A DNA stretch of 64,000 bases, from NCBI GenBank assembly GCA_963770275.1, contig CAVYPD010000035.1, positions 310,001 to 374,000 on the forward strand, read 5' to 3'. The position numbers and the translations under genes were made by a program. Shown here one piece after another: positions 40,729 to 50,292 of the stretch. A model generated the notes under the pieces. That model saw nothing but the letters and a program-made list of their open reading frames with translations, was not told the origin of the DNA and did not search any database. Each line of letters starts with the position of its first letter. Positions within the stretch are counted from its first letter, which is position 1. The DNA comes from Roseiarcus sp963770275 (GTDB lineage Bacteria; Pseudomonadota; Alphaproteobacteria; Rhizobiales; Beijerinckiaceae).

Positions 40729-41124
40729 TCACGGCACAGAGGAAAAGGCGGAAGAATCGAGGGCGGCGCGATCGAATGTCGCGGTGGAGGCGCATCCGAG
40801 TTCGGCGTTGATTGCGGCCAGGAAGTAGTCAGGAAAATCGGCGCGGCCCGAGCGGTAAGCGGCGAGCGCGCGCTCCACGGCGCGCCGATCAGGAATGTAG
40901 AGATCGTCCGCGGATAAGACTTCTTCGATCAGACGCGCGACTTCGGCGCGCTTTTGTTTCATTTTTTTCGCCAATGCCCAAGCGAACTCGGCGAGGACCA
41001 CGGAATTGATAAGACAAGGCTCCTCTGCCGTTGCCTCGCCGACATGGCGCCGCGCACGCGCGCTTTGCGCAGGATCGTCTTCGACGAACAGGCGCAGCAG
41101 AACATTCGTGTCGAGGCCAATCAT
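40729..41124 (-). CDS. vapC: VapC-type PIN-domain toxin (RNase)
   Basis: PIN-domain endoribonuclease toxin of a type II toxin-antitoxin pair, typically cleaving tRNA or rRNA. 131 residues. Catalytic acids are in IGLDTNVLLRLFVEDDP (Asp near 4), NSVVLAEFAWAL (Glu), and GRADFPDYFLAAINAELGC with TATFDRAAL (two Asp). Its start overlaps the antitoxin gene by 4 bases, and it ends 10 bases before the ureC start, so ureC translation may depend on readthrough from this pair. It separates ureAB from ureC. Confidence 0.9.
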   Translation of the reverse strand: MIGLDTNVLLRLFVEDDPAQSARARRHVGEATAEEPCLINSVVLAEFAWALAKKMKQKRAEVARLIEEVLSADDLYIPDRRAVERALAAYRSGRADFPDYFLAAINAELGCASTATFDRAALDSSAFSSVP

Positions 41125-41426
41125 CCGCCGCGGCTTCTTCGATCGCGCTCTTCCATGGCGAGCGTGATGGCTTCGTCAATCGTCTTGTCGATGTCGATGC
41201 CGGCTTCTCCGGCGCAAAACGCATTGGCGCGAGCGATATCGACAATGCGCCGGCGCTTGCGGGCCTCGAGCCGGACAGAACCGTCCTTTGCCTGCACGAA
41301 CCGCAGCCGATCTCCAGCCGAAATGTCGAGCGCCTTACGCAAGTCACTTGGCACGGTGATCTGGCCTTTGCTGGTGACGGTCGCTTCGCCGAAGTCGTGT
41401 TCAACCGTGGCTTGTTTGGCGGTCAC
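41121..41426 (-). CDS. vapB: AbrB/MazE-type antitoxin of the vapC toxin
   Basis: 101-residue antitoxin with an N-terminal swapped-hairpin DNA-binding domain: FGEATVTSKGQITVPSDLRK followed by ALDISAGDRLRFVQ. The C-terminal acidic and Arg-rich tail (AGEAGIDIDKTIDEAITLAM EERDRRSRG) would bind the toxin. The gene starts at 41426 (GTG or ATG as MTAKQATVEHDF) and precedes vapC with a 4-base overlap. Two direct CAATGTAA boxes 30-54 bases upstream are candidate autoregulatory sites. Confidence 0.88.
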   Translation of the reverse strand: MTAKQATVEHDFGEATVTSKGQITVPSDLRKALDISAGDRLRFVQAKDGSVRLEARKRRRIVDIARANAFCAGEAGIDIDKTIDEAITLAMEERDRRSRGG

Positions 41427-41455
41427 GAGGGGTCTCCGTCATTCCTTACTCTTTG

Positions 41456-41480
41456 CAATGTAAGGGAAGTACCAATGTAA
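41456..41480. promoter_or_regulatory. Direct CAATGTAA repeats between ureAB and vapB
   Basis: CAATGTAA occurs at 41456-41463 and 41473-41480, 17 bases apart, in the 67-base gap upstream of the antitoxin gene. Regular spacing suggests a binding site for the AbrB-type antitoxin or another regulator. No experiment or known consensus supports it. Confidence 0.4.
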
Positions 41481-41493
41481 TGGAAGGCGCTAC

Positions 41494-42114
41494 TTACACC
41501 TTGCCCATCACCTCCTGGCGGAACCCGTACACCTCGCGTTTTCCCGCGATCGCGACGAGGCGGACGGATCGGCTCTGGCCGGGCTCGAAGCGCACCGCGG
41601 TGCCGGCCGCAATGTCGAGCCGGTAACCTTTCGTCTTCGCGCGATCGAACTTGAGCGCCGGATTGGTCTCGAAGAAATGATAGTGCGAGCCGACCTGGAT
41701 CGGCCGATCGCCGGAGTTGGACACGTCCAGCGTGAGGGTCTCGCGCCCGACGTTCATCACGATCTCGCCGGGCTCGGCCATCACTTCGCCGGGGATCTCC
41801 TTGTCGTCCGCCCCGCGGATCGGATGGTGGACGGTGACGAGCTTGGTGCCGTCGGGAAAGGTCGCCTCGACCTGGATGTCGTGGATCATGGAGGCGATCC
41901 CGTCCATCACCTGATCGGCCGAGACGACATGCGCGCCGGCCTCCATGAGCTCGGCGACCGAGCGCCCGTCGCGCGCGCCCTCGACGACAAAATCGGTGAT
42001 GAGGGCGATGGCCTCCGGATGGTTGAGCTTGACGCCGCGCTCGAGCCGGCGGCGCGCCACCATCGCCGCCATGGCGATCAAGAGCTTGTCCTTTTCCCGC
42101 GGCGTCAGATTCAT
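41494..42114 (-). CDS. ureAB: Fused urease gamma-beta subunit (UreA-UreB)
   Basis: Structural urease subunits joined in one 206-residue chain. Residues 1-100 are UreA (MNLTPREKDKLLIAMAAMVA; ERGVKLNHPEAIALITDFVV EGARDG; LVTVHHPI). Residues 101-206 are UreB (PGEVMAEPGEIVMNVGRETL; RPIQVGSHYHFFETNPALKF; RLDIAAGTAVRFEPGQSRSV). The frame is continuous, with no internal stop or start between the halves. Fusions are known in Helicobacter and some other lineages, but separate genes are usual in Rhizobiales. It lies between ureD (49 bases upstream) and vapB. Confidence 0.95.
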   Translation of the reverse strand: MNLTPREKDKLLIAMAAMVARRRLERGVKLNHPEAIALITDFVVEGARDGRSVAELMEAGAHVVSADQVMDGIASMIHDIQVEATFPDGTKLVTVHHPIRGADDKEIPGEVMAEPGEIVMNVGRETLTLDVSNSGDRPIQVGSHYHFFETNPALKFDRAKTKGYRLDIAAGTAVRFEPGQSRSVRLVAIAGKREVYGFRQEVMGKV

Positions 42115-42163
42115 GGGGCCTCGTCCCTCCTACTTCAGCAGTCCAGCAAATTTCGCGCCCCTC

Positions 42164-43001
42164 TCAGGGCCACAGCCGTGGCTTGCGTCCGCCAAGCGCG
42201 ACAATGGACGCGACAAGCGCCGTCCGCAATTGGTCGAACGACGCGGCGAGAAGGCGGGCGACAATCAGTCCGTCGAAGGCGCTCGCGCCGCTTTCGACGC
42301 CCGAGCCGGCGCCTTCGAGCGCTGCCCGCAAATCGGGCAGGCGAGCCTCGATATTGGGCGCCGAGGCGACGATCGTCGACAGGGCGCGCGCGCCCGCTCC
42401 GACCGCCTTGCGCTCGAGGGTCGCGCCGGCGTGGTCGATCCTTGTCTCGTCGGCGAACACGAGCTGGCCGTCGCGGCGTACGCGCCATGAGTCTCTCACA
42501 CTCGCGTCGATCCGGGTCTCGCCCATCGCGAGGCGCCCGAACACCAGCGTTTCCGCTACAATGAACTCAGCCTCGCCGGACGTGTCGACCTCGAGCCGCC
42601 GCTCGAGCCGCGCGCCCTCGAACATGCAGCGTCTCCTGAGGCAGCCAGAAGAGCCGCGCGCGCGGCGTAAGAACGAGCCGGGTCGTGATCGCGGCCGCCG
42701 GGCCGTCGCTGCGATAGATCCGTTCCGCCGAAGGCGTGGTCGCCTCGACTTCGGCGCCTTCGCCGAGCGTGAGACTGACGGAATAGGAATCGCCGCCCGC
42801 AACGCCGCCGCCGGTGTTGACGATCGCCGCTTCGCAAGGGCTCGACGAGCGCGGAAAGCGCCAGCGTAGGCCCCCGGTCTCGAACAGTCGCGCGGGCTCG
42901 GTGCGCGCTCCGACGCGCGCGAAGGACGCGCGCGCCTCCGCGCGAGCCCGTTGCCGGCCGGCCAAGTCGCCACGCGGCTCGACGGGAACGAGCGAATCCA
43001 T
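42164..43001 (-). CDS. ureD: Urease accessory protein UreD (one frameshift near 42625)
   Basis: UreD (UreH) scaffolds the UreDFG complex on apo-urease for nickel insertion. The start MDSLVPVEPRGDLAGRQRAR is followed by ARLFETGGLRWRFPRSSSPC, then VNTGGGVAGGDSYSVSLTLG (the conserved GG-V-GGD motif) and LTPRARLFWLPQETL. Near 42625 the frame shifts and continues MFEGARLERRLEVDTSGEAE through ALVASIVALGGRKPRLWP. Corrected length is about 279 residues. Only 15 bases separate its ATG from the divergent EamA gene at 43017, so the urease promoter must overlap one of the two coding regions. Confidence 0.9.
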
Positions 43002-43016
43002 CACTGTGACTCTTTC

Positions 43017-43891
43017 ATGACCAACTCTGCCCACCTCAGTTCCGGCGTCCTGGCCGCCGTCCTCGGCGCGGCGGCCCTTCATGCTTTGTGGAATTCGCTC
43101 GTCAAGAGCGCGAGCGACAAGTTCCTCTCATCGGCGATCGTCGCGCTCTGGTGCGGCGTGGCCGCGGTCGTCGCCGCTCTCGTCCTGCCGCGGCCGGCGG
43201 AGGCGGCCTTCCCGTTCATCGTCGCCTCGGCGCTCATCCATATCGTCTATTTTATCCTGGTCGGACAGCTCTATCGCACCGCCGACCTTTCGGTCGCTTA
43301 TCCGATCATGCGCGGGCTCGCGCCCGCTGATCGCCGCGATCATCGCGCTTGTGACGTTGGGCGAAATGCCGCCCCCGATCGCCAGCCTCGGCGTTCTCGC
43401 GCTCGTCACAGGCGTTCTCGCGATGGGCGCGAGCGGCCTCGCGCATGGACGAATCGACCGGCCGACGGTCATTGTCGCGCTGGCCAATTCGGCCGTCATC
43501 GCGATCTATTCGGTGATCGACGGGGAAGGCGCGAGGATCTCGGGCGCCGGCGCTTCGCTTCGCCTTCGCCTATAATTCATGGGCGGACGCGCTGACCGCG
43601 CTCGCCTATCTGCCGATCGTCCTTTTTCTTCGCGGGCGCGCAGCGGTCGCCGCCTTTGCGGTGGACTGGCGGCGCGGCCTCGTCGGCGGCCTCGCCGCCT
43701 TTTTCGGCTATGCGATCGTCATCTGGGCGATGACCCGCGCGCCGATCGCCGCCGTCGCCGCCCTTCGCGAAACGTCGGTCGTGTTCGCGGCGATCATCGG
43801 CGTCGTGGCGCTCGGCGAGCCGTTCCACAGGCAACGCGCGATCGCTGTGCTCGTTATTCTCGCCGGGATCATCCTTTTGCGGTTCGGCTGA
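43017..43891 (+). CDS. EamA-family (DMT) membrane transporter (two frameshifts)
   Basis: Drug/metabolite transporter superfamily protein with about ten helices in two EamA repeats. The first repeat is VLAAVLGAAALHALWNSLVK, ALWCGVAAVVAALVLPRPAE, FIVASALIHIVYFILVGQLY and TADLSVAYPIMRGLAP. After shifts near 43320 and 43570 come ALVTLGEMPPPIASLGVLAL, then LVGGLAAFFGYAIVIWAMTR, ETSVVFAAIIGVVALGEPFH and a final VILAGIILLRFG. Corrected length is about 291 residues. Divergent from ureD; substrate unknown, and a metabolite exporter is as likely as an importer. Confidence 0.85.
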
Positions 43892-43933
43892 TCGAAGCCG
43901 CGCGGCGGGCCGGATCGTGTCTGGCGGCGTCGC

Positions 43934-45519
43934 TCACGACGGGCATTGCCGTTGAAGATTGATCTCGCCGCGGAAGCAGACCGGGTCGAGGACCGGCGCG
44001 TAAGGATCAGCGACCCGGTAGAGCTCGTAAGCCTCGAGCGTTCCGCCGGCTTGGCGCCGTTGCAAAAGACCGGCCGGCTCGACTTCGCGAAAGCGCATTT
44101 TCAAGATCAGGTCGAAACGGCGGCCGGGTTCGCCGAGCGCGAGCCCTGGCGCGGCGAACAGGGCTTCGGGCGGTTGAGGCTCGAATATCCAACGCATGCG
44201 CTGCTCCGGCTGCACGACGGCGATCGCCGGATCGCCGTAATAGGTCATCAGCGAAGTCAGCGCGTAGCCCTGGGTCAGCACGTAAGGCGCGTTGTCGGCG
44301 TGCGCCTTGGCGTCGAGATCGCGCGCCAGACTCGCGAAAGCCCTCGAGGCGCGCGAGCGGATTGGCCGGCCCAAGCGGGACCGCGCCGGTGATGGCCTCG
44401 GCGAAGGTCAGCGCGGCGACGACAAGCCCGATTGGCGCCGCCCATGGAGCCGCTTTCGCGATTCCTGCGGCGAAGCCTGAATCGCCTGCTGCGGCGAATC
44501 TCGGCGACCCAGTCGGCGGCCAGGATTGCGAAGGCCGGATAGAGTGGCGCGAGCCAATTGCCCTGCACGCGGTCGTGAAGCGAATGCAAAAGGAAATAGA
44601 CGGCCGCGGGCGCGATCGTGCAGGCGAGAATGCGCCGGGCTTCGTCGGGAGAGCGCGGCATAACGGGCGCGCGCCAGGGGATCGCCGCGAACGCGGGACA
44701 CGAGCGCGGCGACAACCAGCGGATTGATGAAGCCCGATCTGCGCAACGACGAATTCGGCCAAATAATAGGGCGTGAATCCGCTTGGGCCGCGCGCGGCCG
44801 AGCTGCTTGGCGAAGGTCGCCCAGCCGTGCGCGGCGTTCCAGACGACGAACGGGGCGAAGATCGCCAGCGCGACGGCGAGGCCCGCAAACAGCGCAGGCG
44901 AGATCAGCCAGCGGCGCAGCGAGGGCGTCGCGACCAGGGCGAGGACGACGCCGGCGGCGAGGAAGGCGGCGGTGAATTTCGATTGCAGCGCCAGGCCAAG
45001 CGCCAAGCCCAGCGCGATCAGCCAGCGCTTCTGACCGGTGCGCCAGAGCTCGACCAGGGCGCCGAGCCCAAGCGTCCAAAACACGACCAGCGGAGCATCG
45101 GGGGCGACGAACACCGCCCCGATCGAGACGAGCGGCATGGCGATCCACATGAGCGCCGCGAGCGCGGCTTTTTCCGCCGAACCGAACAGGCGCCAGGCGA
45201 TGAAGGCGATCAGGGCTGGCATCGCGCCAACGACGAGGAGCGAAAGCGCCCGCACGCCGAGCTCCGAGCCGCCGAACAGCGAAGTCGAGGCGCGGATGAG
45301 GAGCGCGACCATCGGCGGATGGTCGAGATATCCGAAGGAAAGGAAGCGCGACCAAAGCGTATAATAGGCTTCGTCGAAAGTGAGCTCGAGCCGTCCGGCG
45401 GCCAGCGCCTGCATGGCCAGAAGCGCAATCGACGCCGCGCAGGCATAAAGACCGAGCCACGCGGCGCGGCGGAAGCCCGTTTCAGTCCGCGCGGCGGCGA
45501 CCATGGAATTGCCGCTCAC
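43934..45519 (-). CDS. ArnT/PMT-like (GT39/GT83) membrane glycosyltransferase (several frameshifts)
   Basis: Integral membrane glycosyltransferase that uses a polyprenyl-phosphate sugar donor on the periplasmic side. The first loop has LELTFDEAYYTLWSRFLSFG YLDHPPMVAL, with the acidic active-site residues of the ArnT/PMT family (FDEAYY). Helices follow: RALSLLVVGAMPALIAFIAW, ALAALMWIAMPLVSIGAVFV, PLVVFWTLGLGALVELW and ISPALFAGLAVALAIFAPFV. Frames change near 44755, 44700 and 44470, ending with APYVLTQGYALTSLMTYYGD and ending RGEINLQRQCPS at 43934. Start is GTG 45519 or ATG 45504. Corrected length is about 525 residues. Adjacent to an O-antigen-ligase-like gene, so lipid or polysaccharide decoration is plausible. 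Confidence 0.8.
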
Positions 45520-45724
45520 GTCGTCGCCTTCGCCCTCATCGGCGCCATCGAGCCCATCGCGGGCGTCCGTCGCACGCTCTCGCGCTCTTCGTCAATCATT
45601 GCGCAAAAAATGGGAAATTGCCGCGAAGGTGTTGCGCGGCGCACACAGGCGCCTCGCCGCTGAGGTCGTATAAGTCCTGGATGGCGACGCGGAAAGATCC
45701 GCGCCGCAATCGGGTTGGGAAAGC

Positions 45725-46965
45725 ATGGCGGCCGCGACGGACAGGAAAGGATCGAGAGAGGCGGATCGCGACGACGCCGCGGACGCCTCGCGATTTTTCT
45801 CGCGCATCGGCTATCTCGTGCTGGCCGTCGGCGCGCCGGTCGGGGTCGTGCTTCACCCGCTTGGCCTCTACGTGATGTTCTCGATTGGCGTGGGTCTGAT
45901 TCTGATCGCTGCGGCTCTCGACGCGGAGCCCGGATTTTTCGCGCGCTTCAGGCGGCCTTTTTACGTTCCGGCGTTTCTCGCTTTGCTGGCGGGATTGGTT
46001 TGGGCGGCGCTGTCGATTCTGTGGACGCCGTATCCAGTCGCGGCGGCGCAACATCCTGCTCAAACTGGCTGTCCTGCTCGTCGCGACAATGTTGGCGGTG
46101 GCGGCGCCGCGCGAGAACGCAGCCGCGACCGACCTCTACCTCTTCCCCATCGGCGTGATGGCCGGCATAGCGGCGATGATCGCGCGAGCGCTCGTCGAGA
46201 CGCTGACCGGAACGCCGGACGATGGCCGGCTCACGGCCGGCGCGGTCGCGATCGCCGTGCTGCTGTTCCCGGCGATCGGGGGACTCGCGGCGCGCGGGCG
46301 CAACGGACTGGCGCGGCTCCTTTTGATCGTCGCCCTGTGCTTCGCCTACATCGCGAGTTACACGCCGCTTACGGTCGCGCTGTTCGCCGGCTATCTGGCG
46401 CTGTCGTTCTCGATCTCGGATTTGTCACGCACCGCGCGCGAATTGAGCTGGGGCGCGGCCGCGCTCATCCTGTTGTCGCCGCTCATCCCCGCGCTCGCGC
46501 CGACCGTCGCCGCCTGGATCTTTCATACGCGGCTCTCTTCTTTGCCGGCGCCCTATCCGTCGTTGTCCGTGGCGGCGGACATTTTTACCCACGATAAGCT
46601 AAGGCTCATCACCGGCCATGGATTTGCGACGGTCGGCCATGGGGTTCAGGACCGGATCTTGCCGGCGCAGACCCCGCGCGCGCTGGCCTTCACCATCTGG
46701 TACGAGCTTGGAATTGTCGGGGCCGTGCTCGCCGCGGTTGGCGCATGGCTCGGGTTCCGCAGCATTGTCCACGCGCCTGCGCGGCTCGCGCCCTATATGG
46801 CCGCGGCCTTCTCGGCTGTCGTGGCGCTTGCTTTCCTCAATGTCGATTTCGCCGAAATGACGACCGCTGACCTTGATCGCGATCGCCATCATTTCGACCG
46901 ATGTGGCGGCGCGCAGCCAATACCGCACCAGCCGGCCATCGGCGGCCAGGCTGGCTAATCTCTAA
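45725..46965 (+). CDS. O-antigen ligase/polymerase-like membrane protein (two frameshifts)
   Basis: Multi-helix membrane protein with the layout of WaaL/Wzy-type O-antigen ligases. Helices include IGYLVLAVGAPVGVVLHPLG, MFSIGVGLILIAAALDA, PAFLALLAGLVWAALSILWT PYP, VMAGIAAMIARALVETLTG and AALILLSPLIPALAPTVAAW. The long periplasmic loop holds ITGHGFATVGHG and PRALAFTIWYELGIVGAVLA, the segment with conserved His residues in ligases. Frameshifts lie near 46050 and 46865; the restored end reads TLIAIAIISTDVAARSQYRT and stops at 46965. Corrected length is about 413 residues. It probably belongs with the divergent glycosyltransferase in surface polysaccharide assembly. Confidence 0.75.
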
Positions 46966-47001
46966 GGACGCCGCCCGCTTCTTGGCGCCGTCCCGCGCGG
47001 G

Positions 47002-47298
47002 TTAGCGCTTGCTGGCGAACGACATCGGTCCGTGACCGATGCGCGGCCGCTTGTACTCGACCACGACCGCGCGCGTGCGGCCCGCGACCAGGCTCGCCCG
47101 GCCCCGCGTCCTCGCGGCCTGTTTGGCCGCCAGCACCTTGACCTCTTCGACCGGCACGCCCATCAGGGTCGCGGCGATTTCCGCACGCTGAACCGGATCG
47201 GCAGCCAGACTTTCGGCCGCGATCAGAGCCTCTTCTACTGTCGGGGTGTCGCGGCGCACGCGGCGAACGCCCCATTTGGTCTTCCAGGTGGCTGACAT
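47002..47298 (-). CDS. Small conserved-type hypothetical protein
   Basis: 98 residues, basic, no signal peptide or membrane helix. The start is MSATWKTKWGVRRVRRDTPT, then VEEALIAAESLAADPVQRAE, and a Lys/Arg-rich end (ARTRGRASLVAGRTRAVVVE). A central helical VQRAEIAATLMGVPVEEVKV precedes the basic tail. The composition suggests nucleic-acid or protein binding. I do not recognise a named family. Convergent with the O-antigen-ligase-like gene. Confidence 0.65.
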   Translation of the reverse strand: MSATWKTKWGVRRVRRDTPTVEEALIAAESLAADPVQRAEIAATLMGVPVEEVKVLAAKQAARTRGRASLVAGRTRAVVVEYKRPRIGHGPMSFASKR

Positions 47299-47484
47299 GG
47301 GCCCCTCCGAATCCTGACTACGTTCGTTGAAATGGCGGTGCTAGCAGAAATGTTGCACCGCAGCAATCTGAATCAATTTCAAATTGTGTTTATCCACACC
47401 TGCTCCGCAGATAGGGCGGGACCCCGGATTATCAATGGGCGTCGACTTTTCGGGCCGACGTCTGCGGCGCGGCCCATATCCTGC

Positions 47485-47528
47485 TTGACAAACGTTGCGC
47501 GTAGCAAAACGATTGACCAAACGGTCAG
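47485..47528 (+). promoter_or_regulatory. preTA promoter with RutR-like operator
   Basis: TTGACA (47485-47490) followed 17 bases later by AACGAT (47508-47513) forms a candidate promoter. It overlaps TTGACCAAACGGTCAG (47513-47528), an inverted TGACC/GGTCA pair. This closely matches the RutR consensus TTGACCA-nn-TGGTCAA of E. coli, where RutR senses uracil and thymine. The gene controlled here is the pyrimidine reductase, which makes the match meaningful. Confidence 0.65.
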
Positions 47529-47563
47529 GAATGAGCCGTCTCCAGGGCTTTTGAGGTTTCGTC

Positions 47564-48933
47564 ATGACGATCGCCGCCAACCCGACGGGCGCATCGGACG
47601 TTCGCCCGGGACGCCTGGACGAAGCGACGCTGAAAGGCAATTTCGCCGATCTGCACCCGCTCTTGACCACCCATGAGGCCAGGGTGGAGGCGGAGCGCTG
47701 CTATTTCTGCTTCGATCCGCCCTGCCAGCAGGCCTGCCCGACCTCGATCGACATTCCGCTGTTCATCCGCCAGATCGCCGCCGGCAACCGCACGGGCGCG
47801 GCGACGACGATTTTCGATTCCAACATCATGGGCGGCATGTGCGCCCGCGTCTGCCCGACCGAAACGCTCTGCGAGGAAGCCTGCGTGCGCGAGGCGGCGG
47901 AGGCAAAGCCGGTCGTGATCGGCAAATTGCAGCGCTATGCGACCGATCCCACGATCGCAAACGGGAAATCGCCCTACGCGCGCGGCGCGCCCACCGGCAA
48001 GCGGGTGGCGATCATCGGCGCGGGGCCGGCGGGGTTGGCTTGCGCGCATGAACTCGCCATCGCCGGCGTCGAGAGCACGATCTTCGAGCCGCGCGAGAAG
48101 GCGGGCGGCCTCAATGAATACGGCATCGCCGCCTACAAGACCGCCGACGATTTCGCGGCGCGGGAAGTCGATTTCATTCTTTCGATCGGCGGCATCGAGA
48201 TCCGGCGCGGCCAGGCGCTCGGCCGCGACGTCAAGCTCGAAGACCTGCGGCGCGACTACGACGCTGTCTTCCTCGGCGCGGGCCTCGGCGCGACCAACAA
48301 GCTCGGATTGCCGAGGGAGACCGAACTCGCCAACGTGATCGACGCCGTCGACTACATCGCCCGCCTCCGGCAGGCCAAGGATCTTTCCACGTTGCCGGTC
48401 GGCCGCCGCGTCGTGGTGATCGGCGGCGGCATGACGGCGATCGACGCCGCCGTGCAATCGAAGAAGCTCGGCGCCGAGACCGTGACCATGGTCTACCGGC
48501 GCGGGCCGGAACAGATGAAGGCGAGCGCTTACGAGCGGGAGCTCGCGCAAACGAACGGGGTCGTCATCCGCTATTGGGCGCGGCCGGTCGAGCTCGAGGG
48601 TCGCGGCGACACGCTGAGCGGCGTGCGTGTTCGAGAGCGGCAATGGCGGCGAGGACGCCTCCGCGCCCGCTGGGCTCGGTCTTTCGCCTCGACGCGGACA
48701 TGCTGTTTCTCGCCATCGGGCAGCGCGGCGCGCCGGAAGCGCTCGGTGGAGCGCCGATCGAGGTCAAGGACGGCCGCATCGTCGTCGACGCCGAGCGCCG
48801 CACGACGCTTGAGGGCGTGTGGGCCGGCGGGGATTGCGTCTATGGCGGACAAGACCTGACGGTGAGCGCCGTCGAGGACGGCAAGCAGGCGGCGCGCTCG
48901 ATCGCGGCCGCGCTCGGCGCATCGCGCGCCTGA
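47564..48933 (+). CDS. preT: Dihydropyrimidine dehydrogenase (NAD+) subunit PreT (one frameshift near 48650)
   Basis: Flavin and iron-sulfur subunit that passes electrons from NADH to PreA for reduction of uracil and thymine. The N-terminal iron-sulfur region is seen in ERCYFCFDPPCQQACPTSID and GGMCARVCPTETLCEEACVR. The FAD-binding loop is RVAIIGAGPAGLACAHELAI; the NAD-binding loop is RVVVIGGGMTAIDAAVQSKK. YRRGPEQMKASAYERELA leads to the frameshift, after which FRLDADMLFLAIGQRGAPEA and GVWAGGDCVYGGQDLTVSAV complete the C-terminal FAD motif. Corrected length is about 455 residues. First gene of a two-gene operon behind the RutR-like site. Confidence 0.93.
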
Positions 48934-48946
48934 AAGCGAGGATCCC

Positions 48947-50260
48947 ATGGCTGATCTGCGCACCAATTTTCTCGGCGTCAAATCGCCGAATCCGTTCTGG
49001 CTCGCCTCCGCCCCGCCGACCGATCGGAAGGTCAATGTCGAGCGCGCGTTCCGCGCCGGCTGGGGCGGCGTGGTGTGGAAGACGCTGGGCGAAGCCGGGC
49101 CGCCGGTCGTCAACGTGTCGGGCGCGCGCTACGGCGCGATCCACGGACCCGACCGCCGGCTGATCGCGATGAACAACATCGAGCTGATCACCGACCGCGA
49201 CCTCGAAATCAACCTGCAGGAAATCAAGGAGGTCAAGCGCGCCTGGCCGGACCGCGCGCTCATCGTGTCGCTGATGGTTCCCTGCGACGAGAAGTCCTGG
49301 GAGGACATTCTCGCTCGCGTCGAGGAGACCGAATGCGACGGCGTCGAGCTCAATTTCGGCTGCCCGCACGGCATGTCGGAGCGCGGCATGGGCTCGGCCG
49401 TCGGCCAGGTGCCCGAATATGTCGAGATGGTCGCGCGCTGGTGCAAGGCGCATACCCGCATGCCGGTCATCGTCAAGCTGACGCCCAACATCACCGACAT
49501 CCGCCAGCCGGCGCGCGCGGCGAAAAACGGCGGCGCCGACGCGGTGTCGCTCATCAACACCATCAATTCGATCATGAACATCGATCTCGACCGCATGACG
49601 CCGGACGTCGTCATCGACGGCAAGGGCACGCACGGGGGCATGTGCGGCCCCGCGGTCAAGCCGATCGCGCTCTCGATGGTGTCGGAAATCGCCCGCGATT
49701 CCGTCTGCGCGGGCATGCCCATCTCGGCCATCGGCGGCATCACCACCTGGCGCGACGCGGCGGAGTTCATCGCGCTCGGCGCAGGCACGGTGCAGGTCTG
49801 CACCGCCGCGATGACCTACGGCTTCAAGGTCGTCCAGGAGATGGTCACCGGCCTTGCCGACTATATGGACGCGAAAGGCTATGCGACGATCGAGGACTTC
49901 CGCGGCCGCGCAATTCCCTCGCTCACCGACTGGCAGTATCTCAACCTCAATTACGTGGCGAAGGCCGAGATCGATCAGAAGCTCTGCATTCAGTGCGGGC
50001 GCTGCCACATCGTCTGCGAGGACACGTCGCATCAGGCGATCTTCGCCCGCATCAACGGCAAGCGCCAGTTCGTCGTCAACGAAGCCGAATGCGTCGGCTG
50101 CAATCTGTGCACGCTCGTCTGCCCGGTCGAGGACTGCATCACGCTGGTCCATAAAGTCGCGGGCGTCGATCCGCGCACCGGGCTCGACTACGACCGCCCG
50201 CCCGGCAACTGGACGGCGCATCCGAACAACCCGGCCGTCCACGCCAAGGCGGCGGAGTGA
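48947..50260 (+). CDS. preA: Dihydropyrimidine dehydrogenase (NAD+) subunit PreA
   Basis: Catalytic subunit reducing uracil and thymine to dihydro forms, the first step of reductive pyrimidine breakdown. 437 residues, intact. An FMN-binding barrel of the dihydroorotate dehydrogenase type is visible: FLGVKSPNPFWLASAPPTDR, VELNFGCPHGMSERGMGSAV, MPVIVKLTPNITDIRQPARA, ISAIGGITTWRDAAEFIALG. The C-terminus has two 4Fe-4S ferredoxin sites, CIQCGRCHIVCEDTSHQAI and CVGCNLCTLVCPVEDC. It follows preT after 13 bases. Downstream hydantoinase and ureidopropionase genes are not in the window. Confidence 0.96.
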   Translation: MADLRTNFLGVKSPNPFWLASAPPTDRKVNVERAFRAGWGGVVWKTLGEAGPPVVNVSGARYGAIHGPDRRLIAMNNIELITDRDLEINLQEIKEVKRAWPDRALIVSLMVPCDEKSWEDILARVEETECDGVELNFGCPHGMSERGMGSAVGQVPEYVEMVARWCKAHTRMPVIVKLTPNITDIRQPARAAKNGGADAVSLINTINSIMNIDLDRMTPDVVIDGKGTHGGMCGPAVKPIALSMVSEIARDSVCAGMPISAIGGITTWRDAAEFIALGAGTVQVCTAAMTYGFKVVQEMVTGLADYMDAKGYATIEDFRGRAIPSLTDWQYLNLNYVAKAEIDQKLCIQCGRCHIVCEDTSHQAIFARINGKRQFVVNEAECVGCNLCTLVCPVEDCITLVHKVAGVDPRTGLDYDRPPGNWTAHPNNPAVHAKAAE

Positions 50261-50292
50261 CGGCCGCCGTTTGATCGCCAAAGAGATGGGTC

